DNA of 64,000 bases from Scytonema sp. UIC 10036 (GTDB lineage Bacteria; Cyanobacteriota; Cyanobacteriia; Cyanobacteriales; Nostocaceae), in the NCBI RefSeq assembly GCF_009725235.1, contig NZ_WJFC01000053.1:4944-68943 (forward strand), in the 5' to 3' direction. Below the pieces are notes generated by a model. It did no database searches and was not told where the DNA came from. It saw only the letters and a program-made list of their open reading frames with translations. The translations under genes were made by a program, and so were the position numbers. Positions 21,158 through 29,793 of the stretch are shown in pieces (the first letter of the stretch is position 1; every line of letters begins with the position of its first letter).

Positions 21158-21366
21158 CTCGTTGGGTTGAGGCGATAGCGTTACCCAATCTATTGGGCAA
21201 AAATGTTGGGTTGAGGAACGAAACCCAACCTACAAATATGATAAGCGATCGCTCATTGTAGGAATCGATCCGATTACTGGAAAAATGTTGGGTTGAGGAA
21301 CGAAACCCAACCTACAAATATGATAAGCGATCGCACTCATTGCAGGAATCGATCCGATTACTGGAA
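21158..21366. repeat. REP palindromes and an 82/84-bp tandem duplication
   Basis: A partial REP (from 21164) is followed by two tandem units (21201-21282 and 21283-21366). Each unit is the REP palindrome GTTGGGTTGAGGAACGAAAC plus a spacer with GATAAGCGATCGC and GGAATCGATCCGATTACTGG. Unit 2 has a 2-base insertion (CGCACTC versus CGCTC) and one substitution. Confidence 0.85.
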
Positions 21367-21454
21367 AAATGAATAGCGGGCATCATAGAACTCGTACATG
21401 AAAACCCAACACTCATGACAACATCAAAATTAAAACACAACTCCAACACAAAAA

Positions 21455-22012
21455 ATGCAATACTGTAGAGTCAAAGTAGACGGAGGGACATACTTTTTTA
21501 CTGTAGTGACTAACAACCGACGCCAGTTTTTATGTGAACCAAATAATCTCTCCCTGTTAAGAAATGCTTTTCGATACGTGCTACAGCAACATCCTTTTAA
21601 AATTGAAGCGATCGTTGTATTACCCGAGCACATACACTCTATTTGGACACTACCTGAAGGAGATTGTAACTTTTCTACACGTTGGCGTTTAATCAAAAGT
21701 TATTTTAGTCATCGCTGTGAAAGTATTGATCGCGGTGAAATATCCACATCTAGAAAAAAGAAACGGGAGCAGGCGATTTGGCAACGTCGCTTTTGGGAAC
21801 ATCAAATACGTGATGAAAAAGACTTTATTTATCACCTAGAGTACATTCATTATAATCCTGTGAAGCATGGATTAGTGGTAGCACCCAAGGATTGGGAATA
21901 TTCTAGTTTTCACCGTTATGTTCAGCAGGGAATTTATACTATGGACTGGGGAGCAAACAGAAGTGGAGGCGATGAGCGCTTGTACTCCCAATACGACTCG
22001 GATAAGCCATAA
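21455..22012 (+). CDS. REP-associated tyrosine transposase (Y1/IS200-like)
   Basis: A 185-aa single-strand DNA transposase. Motifs: YFFTVVTNNRRQFL near the N-terminus, the HUH motif in VVLPEHIHSIWTLPEGD, WQRRFWEHQIRDE, and the catalytic Tyr region YHLEYIHYNPVKHGLV. The lack of a tnpB partner and the flanking REP palindromes identify the RAYT class, thought to mobilise REPs in trans. It looks intact. Confidence 0.9.
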   Translation: MQYCRVKVDGGTYFFTVVTNNRRQFLCEPNNLSLLRNAFRYVLQQHPFKIEAIVVLPEHIHSIWTLPEGDCNFSTRWRLIKSYFSHRCESIDRGEISTSRKKKREQAIWQRRFWEHQIRDEKDFIYHLEYIHYNPVKHGLVVAPKDWEYSSFHRYVQQGIYTMDWGANRSGGDERLYSQYDSDKP

Positions 22013-22026
22013 ATTCCAAACCATGT

Positions 22027-22097
22027 ATGTTGGGTTCCGTTCCTCAACCCAACTTTTCTAAGGCTGTGTTGGGTTTCGTTCCTCAACCCAACCTACA
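22027..22097. repeat. Two REP palindromes downstream of the transposase
   Basis: GTTGGGTTCCGTTCCTCAAC (22029) is shorter and variant, and GTTGGGTTTCGTTCCTCAAC (22068) is followed by the full CCAACCTAC end. Both are reverse-complemented relative to the upstream copies. Confidence 0.85.
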
Positions 22098-22110
22098 TGC
22101 AATTTGTTTA

Positions 22111-22863
22111 TCAATTTTTATACCTCGCAATCGGTTGTGGTGCTTCCTGCCCTTTAAGCAAAGGCTCATTCACTAACTCTGGATCTAAACCGACACCCTC
22201 TGCTGTTAACAATGTTTCCCAATCGGCTTTTAATTGTGCATCGTGGGGACGGGAGAAACGCAACTGAGCCAAAGTCGCAAGGCTATCTTGCCAAATTCCA
22301 GCTTGTGCATAAAGAGCTACACGCTCTTGCGAAGTTGCATTCTTTATCTTTGCCATCAATTGAGGTTCGGGTTGAATGCGTTTGATTGCTCCTCTGACAA
22401 CCTTATCAGAAGAACGTTTTTCGCGATCGCAAATGACTGATAAGAACCAACGATATTCCTTGCCTACCTCTAGAGAGGTTGCAGTCAGGGGAAGATCTAC
22501 GAATCCTGCTTTGCCACTTGGTTTGTAAGTTTGCTTGAAGAATCTTTTATTTTCATCCTGCACCACTAGCTCTAATGTGGCATTAGAAGTTTGAGGTGGA
22601 ATATAGAAAAAGAATACAGGTTTCGCTACTGTTGTCAACCCTATGTTGGATTGGGGAACTATAGCTGTCAATTTCTTGTTTCCTGATAAACAACTGTTAT
22701 TCTCTCGCGAGCCGGCTGGTACGCGTCTGCCGGGTACTCCTATATTAGTCGGTGCATTGAATCTTATCCGAGCTTCTGCAGCTGTAAAAGGAATCAGGAA
22801 TGACAAGCCGAAAACAGCAGCCAAGGATTTTGTTAGAAGTCTGCGTTGTAAAAACGTATTCAT
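22111..22863 (-). CDS. DUF928 family exported protein
   Basis: About 250 aa, beginning at MNTFLQRRLLTKSLAA (ATG at 22863). A signal peptide follows (hydrophobic AAVFGLSFLIPFTAAEA, about 12-31). DUF928 hallmarks are GVPGRRVPAGSR, LTAIVPQSNIGLTTVAKPVFFFYIP and YRWFLSVICD. The family is common in cyanobacteria near CHASE2 kinases and CHAT-TPR genes, as here; its function is unknown. The longer frame to 22899 would hide the signal peptide. It is divergent from the polyferredoxin gene. Confidence 0.85.
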   Translation of the reverse strand: MNTFLQRRLLTKSLAAVFGLSFLIPFTAAEARIRFNAPTNIGVPGRRVPAGSRENNSCLSGNKKLTAIVPQSNIGLTTVAKPVFFFYIPPQTSNATLELVVQDENKRFFKQTYKPSGKAGFVDLPLTATSLEVGKEYRWFLSVICDREKRSSDKVVRGAIKRIQPEPQLMAKIKNATSQERVALYAQAGIWQDSLATLAQLRFSRPHDAQLKADWETLLTAEGVGLDPELVNEPLLKGQEAPQPIARYKN

Positions 22864-23214
22864 GATAACACCCATATGGCAAAAATCCGGTTCAATCAAT
22901 ACTGGTTGAAAGAAAGCTTACCCAGCATATTTTGCTAACTATATTCATTCACTTTATATTATATGGGAAAAATCTTGGACTGTGTGTGCAAATTTTTTAC
23001 TTTTATGCACCTTGGGTTTACACTACCATTACCCTCTTGGTCTGTATATTACAGTCTTTAACAAAAATTCACAATATTTTTCAGTAACTATGAGGAAAAT
23101 CTATATTTAAACGTGAATCATAACTAGATACTTGAGATCCATTTCAGTTTTGACTAGTAATATCAACTTTTTATACCTTCCGGTCTGATAAATTTGGAGT
23201 GCTCTACCAAAACA

Positions 23215-25596
23215 ATGATTAGTCAAGTTTCCGAAAAAAAAATGCATTTGGTCAGGTGGCTACTGGCAGTCGGCTGGCTAACGTTAATCTTCTCCTTATT
23301 TTACGATCCAATTTCACCTTGGTTTACAGACCCCAGTAATTCCATCAGCCCTTTTCGTCTCGCTCGTTTGGAGTCCCTTGACTCAATAAATTGCGTCAAG
23401 CTACAAGGAGTGTGTCTCACGCAACAGCCATATAGTCTTGGCAATCGCATTTTTTGGGCAATGTTTGTCCCCATCGCGATCGCAATTTTACTGGTGTTCG
23501 GTCATGAATTTTGGCGGCGGATTTGTCCATTGTATTTCTTCTCCCAAATCCCTCGGGCTTTGGGAATCCAACGCAAACGCAAAATAGTTAACCCAGATAC
23601 AAATAGCATTCGTTACGAATTGACAGGTGTAGAGAAAGAGTCTTGGCTGGGACGCAATTATCTATTTCTGCAATTTGGTTTGTTTTACTTGGGCTTGAAT
23701 ATCCGCATTTTGTTTGTTAATAGCGATCGCACCGCATTAGGGTTGTTCCTGCTATTAACTATCGCCTCAGCCATTACTGTAGGTTTTCTTTTCAATGGAA
23801 GAAGTTGGTGTCAGTACTTTTGCCCAATGGCACCCGTCCAAATGTTTTACACAGGTCCACGGGGCTTGCTAGGGAGTGATGCTCACCTCAAGCCGCCACA
23901 AAGTATCACCCAATCTACCTGTAGAACGGTTGATAGTTCTGGTCAAGAAAAAAGTGCTTGTGTGAGTTGTCAATCTCCTTGTATCGACATCGACGCGGAA
24001 CGTTCTTACTGGGAGGGAATTACCAGATCCGACCAAAAGCTAGTCTTCTATGGTTATTTTGGTTTGATGCTGGGGTTCTATGTCTTCTACTTCTTGTACT
24101 CTGGCAACTGGGAATACTATTATTCTGGAGTGTGGACTCATGAAGAAGGGCAGTTACGCACACTCTTAGCCCCAGGATTTTACATCTTCGATCGCCCAAT
24201 TGCCATCCCCAAGCTCATTGCAGCTCCGCTCACTCTCGCTGTTTTTTGCGCGGCTAGCTATTTTACCTGTCTATCTTTAGAAAAAGCCTATAAAGCTTAT
24301 CTGAAACGGAAAAACAAATACCATAATGAGGAACAATTACTGCACGTCTGTTTTGTCTTGTGTACCTTTGTTTCCTTCAACGTCTTCTTTATATTCGGCG
24401 GTCGCCCCAATTTGAACTTACTACCAGATTGGGCAATTATAGCATTCAACATGTTTATCGTGCTAGTCAGCAGTCTATGGCTGCAGCGCAGCTTGGGGCG
24501 TAGCAAAGAGCGTTATTCCCGTGAAAGTTTAGCTAATAGATTGCGCCGACAGTTGGACAAGCTAGCTGTGGACTGGTCAAAGTTGCTGGAAGGACGTTCA
24601 TTGCAAGACCTGATTCCAGAAGAAGTCTATGTTCTTGCCAAGGTGCTGCCCAGTTTCAATCGTGCAGAACGAGGGCGAGTTTATAAAGAAGTTTTGCGTG
24701 AAGCTTTAGAAGATGGAAACGTTAGTTCGGCGGAAAGTTCGGCAGCCCTTAAAGAGCTACGCAAACAATTGAATGTAACTGATGAAGAGCACTATAATAC
24801 TATAGCAGAACTTGGGGTAGAAAATCCAAGCTTACTCGATCCTCAAAAGCGACTCAGTCGCGAAAACAAATTGCGGATCGAAAGCTATAGGTATGCATTA
24901 GATTTGCTGATTCAGGATCTGATGGCAAGCGGCACACCATTGCAAGAGGCGATCGAGCGCCAGCAAAAGCAAATCCTTGCCTTGAGACAAGAGTATGCTA
25001 TCACGGCAGATGAACAGGAACAAGTCTTGGCTGAGATGTTTAATCAAGATGGTTTACTTCTGGGAACAGCCGAAACCCTGTTGGCTGGGCTGCAAGAACT
25101 GGCTGTACGCGATCAAATACTGTGCAACTCAGTCCCAAATCCGCAAGCGTCTGTTTATGTTTTGTTGCGAAAAGCCGTGCAGGAGAGGAAAAAACTGATG
25201 ACAACTCAGTTACTCTGCATTTTAGAATTGTTGGGAGACTCTCCTGAAGCTTTCAACATTGCTCGTTCAACAGGCATATTGGCGGCTAATGTCATAGCAG
25301 AAATTCTGCAGTCTAACGATGAGCAGTTAAGCTGGCAAAAGCGTTTAACCCCAAGGGTTATGAGTTCATTAAAACAACAAGACAAGCTCAGTCAGCCTCT
25401 CCCATTATCAACACAACTCGGCATTGCTGCCACCAACACTCAAAAACTGCAAACAAAACCTTATCTGTTAGAAGTTACCACGCCATTCACCAAGCAGCAA
25501 ACATTTCGTCCAGAAGCAATTCATAATGTCTTGCTCGAACTCTTACAAGACTTAGACCCCCTAGTGCAAGCAGCCAGTCTTTATGCCGTTACATAA
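23215..25596 (+). CDS. NapH/CcoG-like membrane polyferredoxin, probably 3'-truncated
   Basis: About 793 aa from ATG 23215 (a TTG at 23194 is possible). The N-terminal 430 residues carry about seven membrane segments with two cysteine clusters, WCQYFCPMAP and CVSCQSPC, plus RRICPLYF. These suggest Fe-S centres and electron transfer across the membrane. The rest is soluble and helical (about 440-793; ELRKQLNVTDEEHYNTIAEL). It ends at QAASLYAVT exactly where an IS element begins. That ending is the start of a HEAT-like helix, and the missing part appears to resume at about 27094 in front of an FHA-cNMP region. Confidence 0.85.
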   Translation: MISQVSEKKMHLVRWLLAVGWLTLIFSLFYDPISPWFTDPSNSISPFRLARLESLDSINCVKLQGVCLTQQPYSLGNRIFWAMFVPIAIAILLVFGHEFWRRICPLYFFSQIPRALGIQRKRKIVNPDTNSIRYELTGVEKESWLGRNYLFLQFGLFYLGLNIRILFVNSDRTALGLFLLLTIASAITVGFLFNGRSWCQYFCPMAPVQMFYTGPRGLLGSDAHLKPPQSITQSTCRTVDSSGQEKSACVSCQSPCIDIDAERSYWEGITRSDQKLVFYGYFGLMLGFYVFYFLYSGNWEYYYSGVWTHEEGQLRTLLAPGFYIFDRPIAIPKLIAAPLTLAVFCAASYFTCLSLEKAYKAYLKRKNKYHNEEQLLHVCFVLCTFVSFNVFFIFGGRPNLNLLPDWAIIAFNMFIVLVSSLWLQRSLGRSKERYSRESLANRLRRQLDKLAVDWSKLLEGRSLQDLIPEEVYVLAKVLPSFNRAERGRVYKEVLREALEDGNVSSAESSAALKELRKQLNVTDEEHYNTIAELGVENPSLLDPQKRLSRENKLRIESYRYALDLLIQDLMASGTPLQEAIERQQKQILALRQEYAITADEQEQVLAEMFNQDGLLLGTAETLLAGLQELAVRDQILCNSVPNPQASVYVLLRKAVQERKKLMTTQLLCILELLGDSPEAFNIARSTGILAANVIAEILQSNDEQLSWQKRLTPRVMSSLKQQDKLSQPLPLSTQLGIAATNTQKLQTKPYLLEVTTPFTKQQTFRPEAIHNVLLELLQDLDPLVQAASLYAVT

Positions 25597-25719
25597 GACT
25601 TACCCAAAGTTACCCAAGGCTAGACATTCTTCGTCAGGTTGTCGTAGCTGAACTTTGATGCTCACTTCCTGCTTCACTCTGGCGGTGTCGGCACCAACCA
25701 GTCCACAGGCTCACTCCAC

Positions 25720-26832
25720 CTAACTGGCGGTGATGGACGAATAGTTTTTCAGGTTGATGGCAGCATTCAGGTCTCGGTTAACGCTGAGACCACACTCACA
25801 ATTAAAAGTTCTTTCTTTCAATGAAAGTTCTTTCTTAAGTGTTCCGCAATTGGAACAAGTTTTAGAACTAGGAAACCACCTATCAGCAATGACAAGTTTA
25901 GTACCATAGAACTCGCACTTGTAGGTTAATTGTCTCCGGAATTCAAAGAATCCCATGTCAGCAATAGAAGCGGCTAGTTTGTGATTAGCCATCATGCCAG
26001 ATACATTTAAGTCTTCTATAGCTACTACGCCGTGGTTTTTGGCTAATAGTGTAGTCAACTTGTGCAATGTATCTTTTCGGATGTTGGCAATCTTTTTGTG
26101 CAACTTAGCTATCTGCATCTGGGCTGAGTTCCAATTAGCTGAACCTATGACTTTATGACGATTCAACCATTGCATTCTCGAAAGCTTATCCTTGAACTTT
26201 TTGTAGGATTTAGCACCTTCTATTATTTCTCCGGTAGACAATGTTGCCAGATTTAAAATACCTAAATCAACACCTACAGTCGGAAAAAACCAAGTTTCTT
26301 CTAATTTCAAATCTTCTGGAGATTGGTCAAATCTAAAACTAATAAACCATCTATCAGCCTCCCGACTAATTGTGCAAGTTTTGATTTCATCTTCTTGGGG
26401 GAGTTTTTCATAAGTTTTCAATACACCGATAACAGGAACTTGAATTTTTTTAACTCCTTTGATTTTGATTGAGCCTTCTAAAGTGAAAGAATCCTGTCTT
26501 CCTTTTTTCTGAAATTTGGGGACTCCTTTTTTCTTTTCAAAAAAATCTTTCCAAGCTACTCGTAATGCTCTTAATGCCATTTGAGGAGTAGATTTAGAAC
26601 ACTCGTAATACCATGGACATTCAGGCTTTACCAATGCTACCAACCATTTATGCAAATCAATTGCTGTCGGGAACTTTATCTTTTCAGTGGGGTTTGCTTT
26701 GTTCCAATCTAGAATCTGTTTGGTAAGTCCCAATCCCCAATTCCAAGCATGACGTGCTACACCACAATGTTTCGCTAGGTTGGTACGTTGCTGATTATTT
26801 AGTTTTAGTTCTGTTTTAAATCCGAGTAGCAT
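25720..26832 (-). CDS. tnpB: TnpB, RNA-guided endonuclease family
   Basis: A 370-aa protein. The N-terminal helical region starts LLGFKTELKLNNQQR. The RuvC catalytic residues are visible: Asp in TVGVDLGILNLAT (about 188), Glu in VVAIEDLNVSGM (about 273) and Asp in VNRDLNAAINL (about 355). Between the last two lies a zinc finger, CSNCG then CECG. All residues needed for activity are present. TnpB proteins cut DNA using an omega RNA made from the element's 3' end; here the guide would read into the flanking polyferredoxin gene. Confidence 0.92.
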   Translation of the reverse strand: MLLGFKTELKLNNQQRTNLAKHCGVARHAWNWGLGLTKQILDWNKANPTEKIKFPTAIDLHKWLVALVKPECPWYYECSKSTPQMALRALRVAWKDFFEKKKGVPKFQKKGRQDSFTLEGSIKIKGVKKIQVPVIGVLKTYEKLPQEDEIKTCTISREADRWFISFRFDQSPEDLKLEETWFFPTVGVDLGILNLATLSTGEIIEGAKSYKKFKDKLSRMQWLNRHKVIGSANWNSAQMQIAKLHKKIANIRKDTLHKLTTLLAKNHGVVAIEDLNVSGMMANHKLAASIADMGFFEFRRQLTYKCEFYGTKLVIADRWFPSSKTCSNCGTLKKELSLKERTFNCECGLSVNRDLNAAINLKNYSSITAS

Positions 26833-26957
26833 GGTAATCCTTTAATCCATTCTCTAAATGCTTGAGACATATTCCAACCTTGGTGTTCAGCATAAGCTTG
26901 TAATTTATCCAACTCTTGTTGAGTTAGTAAAACTTTGAACCATCTATCTCGTTGCGG
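26805..26957 (-). CDS. Small ribbon-helix-helix-like protein overlapping tnpB
   Basis: 50 aa from the ATG at 26957 (MPQRDRWFKVLLTQQELDKL), overlapping the tnpB start by 28 bases. The pattern (KVLLT strand, then QELDKLQAYAEHQGWNMSQA helices) resembles CopG/Arc DNA-binding proteins, so it may regulate the element. The longer frame to 27062 adds a hydrophobic stretch reading through the element end and is unlikely. Confidence 0.6.
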   Translation of the reverse strand, partial: PQRDRWFKVLLTQQELDKLQAYAEHQGWNMSQAFREWIKGLPCYSDLKQN

Positions 26958-27283
26958 CATAAACTTTATTGGACTGTATGGTCTAAATATAACCAAAATA
27001 AGACCAATCACTAAGTAGAGAAAACCGTACATAAACCGAACAAATATATAATAGTTACCCAAAAATGACTATTAATGGGTAACTATGTCCAACAATTAAG
27101 TTACAGTTACAATCCCTACATCAGATTCATCCTGCGGTTGGTATCCAGCAGGCTCATCAAATACTGAATGCCAAGCAAAATAAAGATTGGCTTCTACAGG
27201 AAACAGCCCAAAGCATTCTCTCTCACGAGCAGTCCCAGAATGAACCTGCCAATGTAGCGACTCTCATTGCTCAGGTTAGAGCA

Positions 27284-28033
27284 ATGGGACGCACAGAAAC
27301 CCGGATTTTCCAACAGCCGACGATTCGAGTCGGACGGGGACACGAGAACGATATCGTTATTTTAGATAAACGTGTTTCCCGACAGCACGCTATATTTTAT
27401 CTAAGTGACAAAGGAGTCAGTGTTAAAGATTTGGGAAGCGGCAATGGTCTACGCATTGGAAAGGAACATATTTACAACCAGCAAAAGCAACTGAACCAGG
27501 GAGATTTTGTTCGCTTTAGCAGCACAGATGAGTTAGTCCTCCTTCTACAATGGGAAATGCGAGCTCCCCAAGAAGATCCCATCGCTCAATCAAAAGGAAC
27601 CTTAGAAAAGCTGTTATGGCTTTATGACAGTAGTTTCTTCCAAGGGCTGAAGGCAAATACTTTGATTGAATTGGCTCGCAATGCAAGCGTGCGAGTTTAC
27701 CATCCGCAACAAGAAATCTGCAAAATAGGAGCACCTGCTGTTGAACTTATAGTCCTGATTGATGGCGAAGCAATGGTACTTGCAAACGATACACAGAGCA
27801 ATCTAACTATCTTGCCGGGGCAAACTATTGGTGAACTAGAAGTATTAACCCACAGCTATTACACGGCAACAGTAGTGACAGAAGGAGTACAGTGTCGGGC
27901 TTTAGCTGTCAAGGCAAAAGACTTTGAGGCAGCGCTTTCACATAATCCAGTATTGGCAATGAATGTCTTAGAGATGGTAAGTGCTCGCCTCCAACAAAGT
28001 TTAGGGCAGGTAGCAGCTATGACTCAAGTATAG
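27284..28033 (+). CDS. FHA domain plus cyclic-nucleotide-binding domain protein
   Basis: 249 aa from ATG 27284. The FHA domain (about 8-90) has IRVGRGHENDIVI, VSRQHAIFY and DLGSGNGLRIG, so binding to phospho-Thr peptides is likely. The cNMP/Crp-like sensor (about 110-245) has FFQGLKANTLIELA and IDGEAMVL. The same frame stays open upstream to about 27094, encoding HEAT-like sequence (VGIQQAHQIL, LLQETAQSIL). This reads as the 3' part of a larger gene cut by the IS element. It is 24 bases upstream of the next gene, so it is operonic. Confidence 0.85.
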   Translation: MGRTETRIFQQPTIRVGRGHENDIVILDKRVSRQHAIFYLSDKGVSVKDLGSGNGLRIGKEHIYNQQKQLNQGDFVRFSSTDELVLLLQWEMRAPQEDPIAQSKGTLEKLLWLYDSSFFQGLKANTLIELARNASVRVYHPQQEICKIGAPAVELIVLIDGEAMVLANDTQSNLTILPGQTIGELEVLTHSYYTATVVTEGVQCRALAVKAKDFEAALSHNPVLAMNVLEMVSARLQQSLGQVAAMTQV

Positions 28034-28057
28034 ACAGCATTATATCATGAAAGGGGT

Positions 28058-29731
28058 ATGATTAAAATCAAAGTCATCGATCCAAAGAAGCCAGACCAGC
28101 TGCAATTGGTAGACTTAAAACCAGAAACAAAGCCCAATCAGGAGTGCTTTATTGGTCGCTTTTTGAACTGCGATTTATTTCTAGACAGTGCTGAAGTCAG
28201 CAGGTTGCACGGTAAAGTTTTTCAGAAACATGGAAACTATTATTTTGCTGACTTGGGTAGCAGGGGTGGTTCCCGGATTAATGGCGAAAGTACTTTAATC
28301 AATCAGGATTATCTTCTGCATCCTGGTGACACCATTCAAATCGGTAGATTTATTCTGATGATTTCACAAATTAGGTCAGAGGAAGACAAAACGCTTATAG
28401 AATCACAAAAAAACTTACAAGAAATCGTCGTTACTCAGCCCAACGAGCGCGTAATATCAACAGTCCCCCCTGTCTCTCCTCTTGAAGATATGCCAGTGGC
28501 GATGGTAGAATCGTCTGGGTTGCAACGCTCGGTGAAGGAATTAACGGTTCGCTGCATAGGTGTTATTGATGAAACACATGATGTGAAAACCTTTCGCTTT
28601 GTGGCAGATCCTCCAGTGTTGTTCGCTTATAAACCAGGTCAGTCTGTTGTGCTCGAACTGGAAATTAATAACGAACTGATTTGGCATTCTTACTCCATTT
28701 CATCAAGTCCCTCGCGTCCCCATACCTTAGAAATCACCGTCAAACGTTTCCCCTCTGTCCCTGGTTCTGAAGTTGAGGAACAGCAGGCATTGGTTTCTAA
28801 CTGGTTGCACAAAAATGTGACAACTGGAAGTATACTTAAGCTGAATGAACCGTCGGGGAATTTTACCTGCTTCGCCAACCCCAAGCAAAAACTGTTGCTG
28901 ATATCGGCAGGCAGTGGTATCACGCCTATGATGTCTATGTCTCGTTGGCTGTGTGACACTGGCGCTAGTTGCGATATAGTTTTATTCCACTGCGCCCGCA
29001 CTCCTCGTGACATCATTTTTCGTCAGGAACTAGAGATGATGTCAGCGCGGTATCCGAATTTTCATCTGGCAATTTCTACCACTCGCAGAGAACCCGGACA
29101 GAGTTGGTTTGGTCTTACAGGCAGGCTTGATGCAGCCATGCTACAAGTTATTGCACCTGATTTTCGCGATCGCACTGTATACGTTTGTGGACCTCATGAC
29201 TTCATGGAATGCGTCAACCAGATGCTAAAAAGCCTTGACTTCCCCATGCAGAACTACTATGAAGAAAGGTTTGAAACCCCACGGAAAAAGTCTACGGCGG
29301 TGTCCGAACAACAAGCTGTTGCTGGCAGCCCAGCTTTGGGATTAAAACAGACGGTTGTGACTGTGCCCACAGAAACTTTTTGGGAGTCAAGAGGGGGTAA
29401 CAATACTGGTAAGGGGACACCAACTGTCATACAGACTTCTACCTTGCCAGAGACAACGTCCTCCAGTCAAAATGCTGTAGTTTTCTTGAAATCGGGGAAA
29501 GAAGTCAAGAGTGATGGCGAACAACCTATCCTTAACTTAGCTGAACAGGAAGGGGTAAAAATTCTTAGTAGTTGTCGTTCTGGAATTTGCGGTAGATGCA
29601 AGAAGCGGAAGTTACAAGGAGAAGTCTGGACTGAAGGCGAACCAAAAGCTTTGGACGAAAGCCAATGTCAGGAGGGCTACATTCTGACCTGCATCTCTTA
29701 CCCGATTGGGCTGGTTTTGATCGATGCATAA
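28058..29731 (+). CDS. FHA - ferredoxin reductase - [2Fe-2S] ferredoxin fusion
   Basis: 557 aa. FHA is at about 28-110 (CFIGRFLNCDLFL, SRLHGKVF, GSRGGSRING). The FNR-type FAD/NAD module is at about 165-415 (FAYKPGQSVVLEL, HSYSISSSPSRP for FAD; ISAGSGITPMMSM and VYVCGPHDFM for NAD(P)H). A low-complexity linker leads to a plant-type ferredoxin at about 460-555, with cluster ligands Cys506, Cys511, Cys514 and Cys545. It should pass electrons from NAD(P)H to a partner, perhaps the polyferredoxin, with FHA tethering it to a phosphoprotein. That link is inference. AAAGGGG precedes the ATG. Confidence 0.92.
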   Translation: MIKIKVIDPKKPDQLQLVDLKPETKPNQECFIGRFLNCDLFLDSAEVSRLHGKVFQKHGNYYFADLGSRGGSRINGESTLINQDYLLHPGDTIQIGRFILMISQIRSEEDKTLIESQKNLQEIVVTQPNERVISTVPPVSPLEDMPVAMVESSGLQRSVKELTVRCIGVIDETHDVKTFRFVADPPVLFAYKPGQSVVLELEINNELIWHSYSISSSPSRPHTLEITVKRFPSVPGSEVEEQQALVSNWLHKNVTTGSILKLNEPSGNFTCFANPKQKLLLISAGSGITPMMSMSRWLCDTGASCDIVLFHCARTPRDIIFRQELEMMSARYPNFHLAISTTRREPGQSWFGLTGRLDAAMLQVIAPDFRDRTVYVCGPHDFMECVNQMLKSLDFPMQNYYEERFETPRKKSTAVSEQQAVAGSPALGLKQTVVTVPTETFWESRGGNNTGKGTPTVIQTSTLPETTSSSQNAVVFLKSGKEVKSDGEQPILNLAEQEGVKILSSCRSGICGRCKKRKLQGEVWTEGEPKALDESQCQEGYILTCISYPIGLVLIDA

Positions 29732-29793
29732 AATATATATACCGTACTTATTAGCTATTTATATTAAAATTATGTTAAGATAGCCGGGGTTTT

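Larger units (their letters stand above)
21201..22097 (+). mobile_element. REP-transposase locus (RAYT with flanking REPs)
   Basis: Two REPs upstream (21204 and 21286) and two downstream (22028 and 22068) bracket the transposase gene. The downstream copies are in opposite orientation (TTTCGTTCCTC instead of GAGGAACGAAA). This inverted arrangement is typical of REPtron loci. Confidence 0.75.
25596..27086 (-). mobile_element. IS605-type element with tnpB but no tnpA
   Basis: It carries tnpB and an overlapping small ORF on the minus strand. Its 27086-side end has a hairpin GTTACCC/GGGTAAC (27053-27082), and the 25596 side has TTACCCAAAGTTACCC (25611-25626). No Y1 transposase is present, so it is non-autonomous. 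Exact ends are approximate, since IS605-type elements make no target duplication. The 25600-25720 region, 3' of tnpB, would hold the omega RNA if this TnpB has one. Confidence 0.75.
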
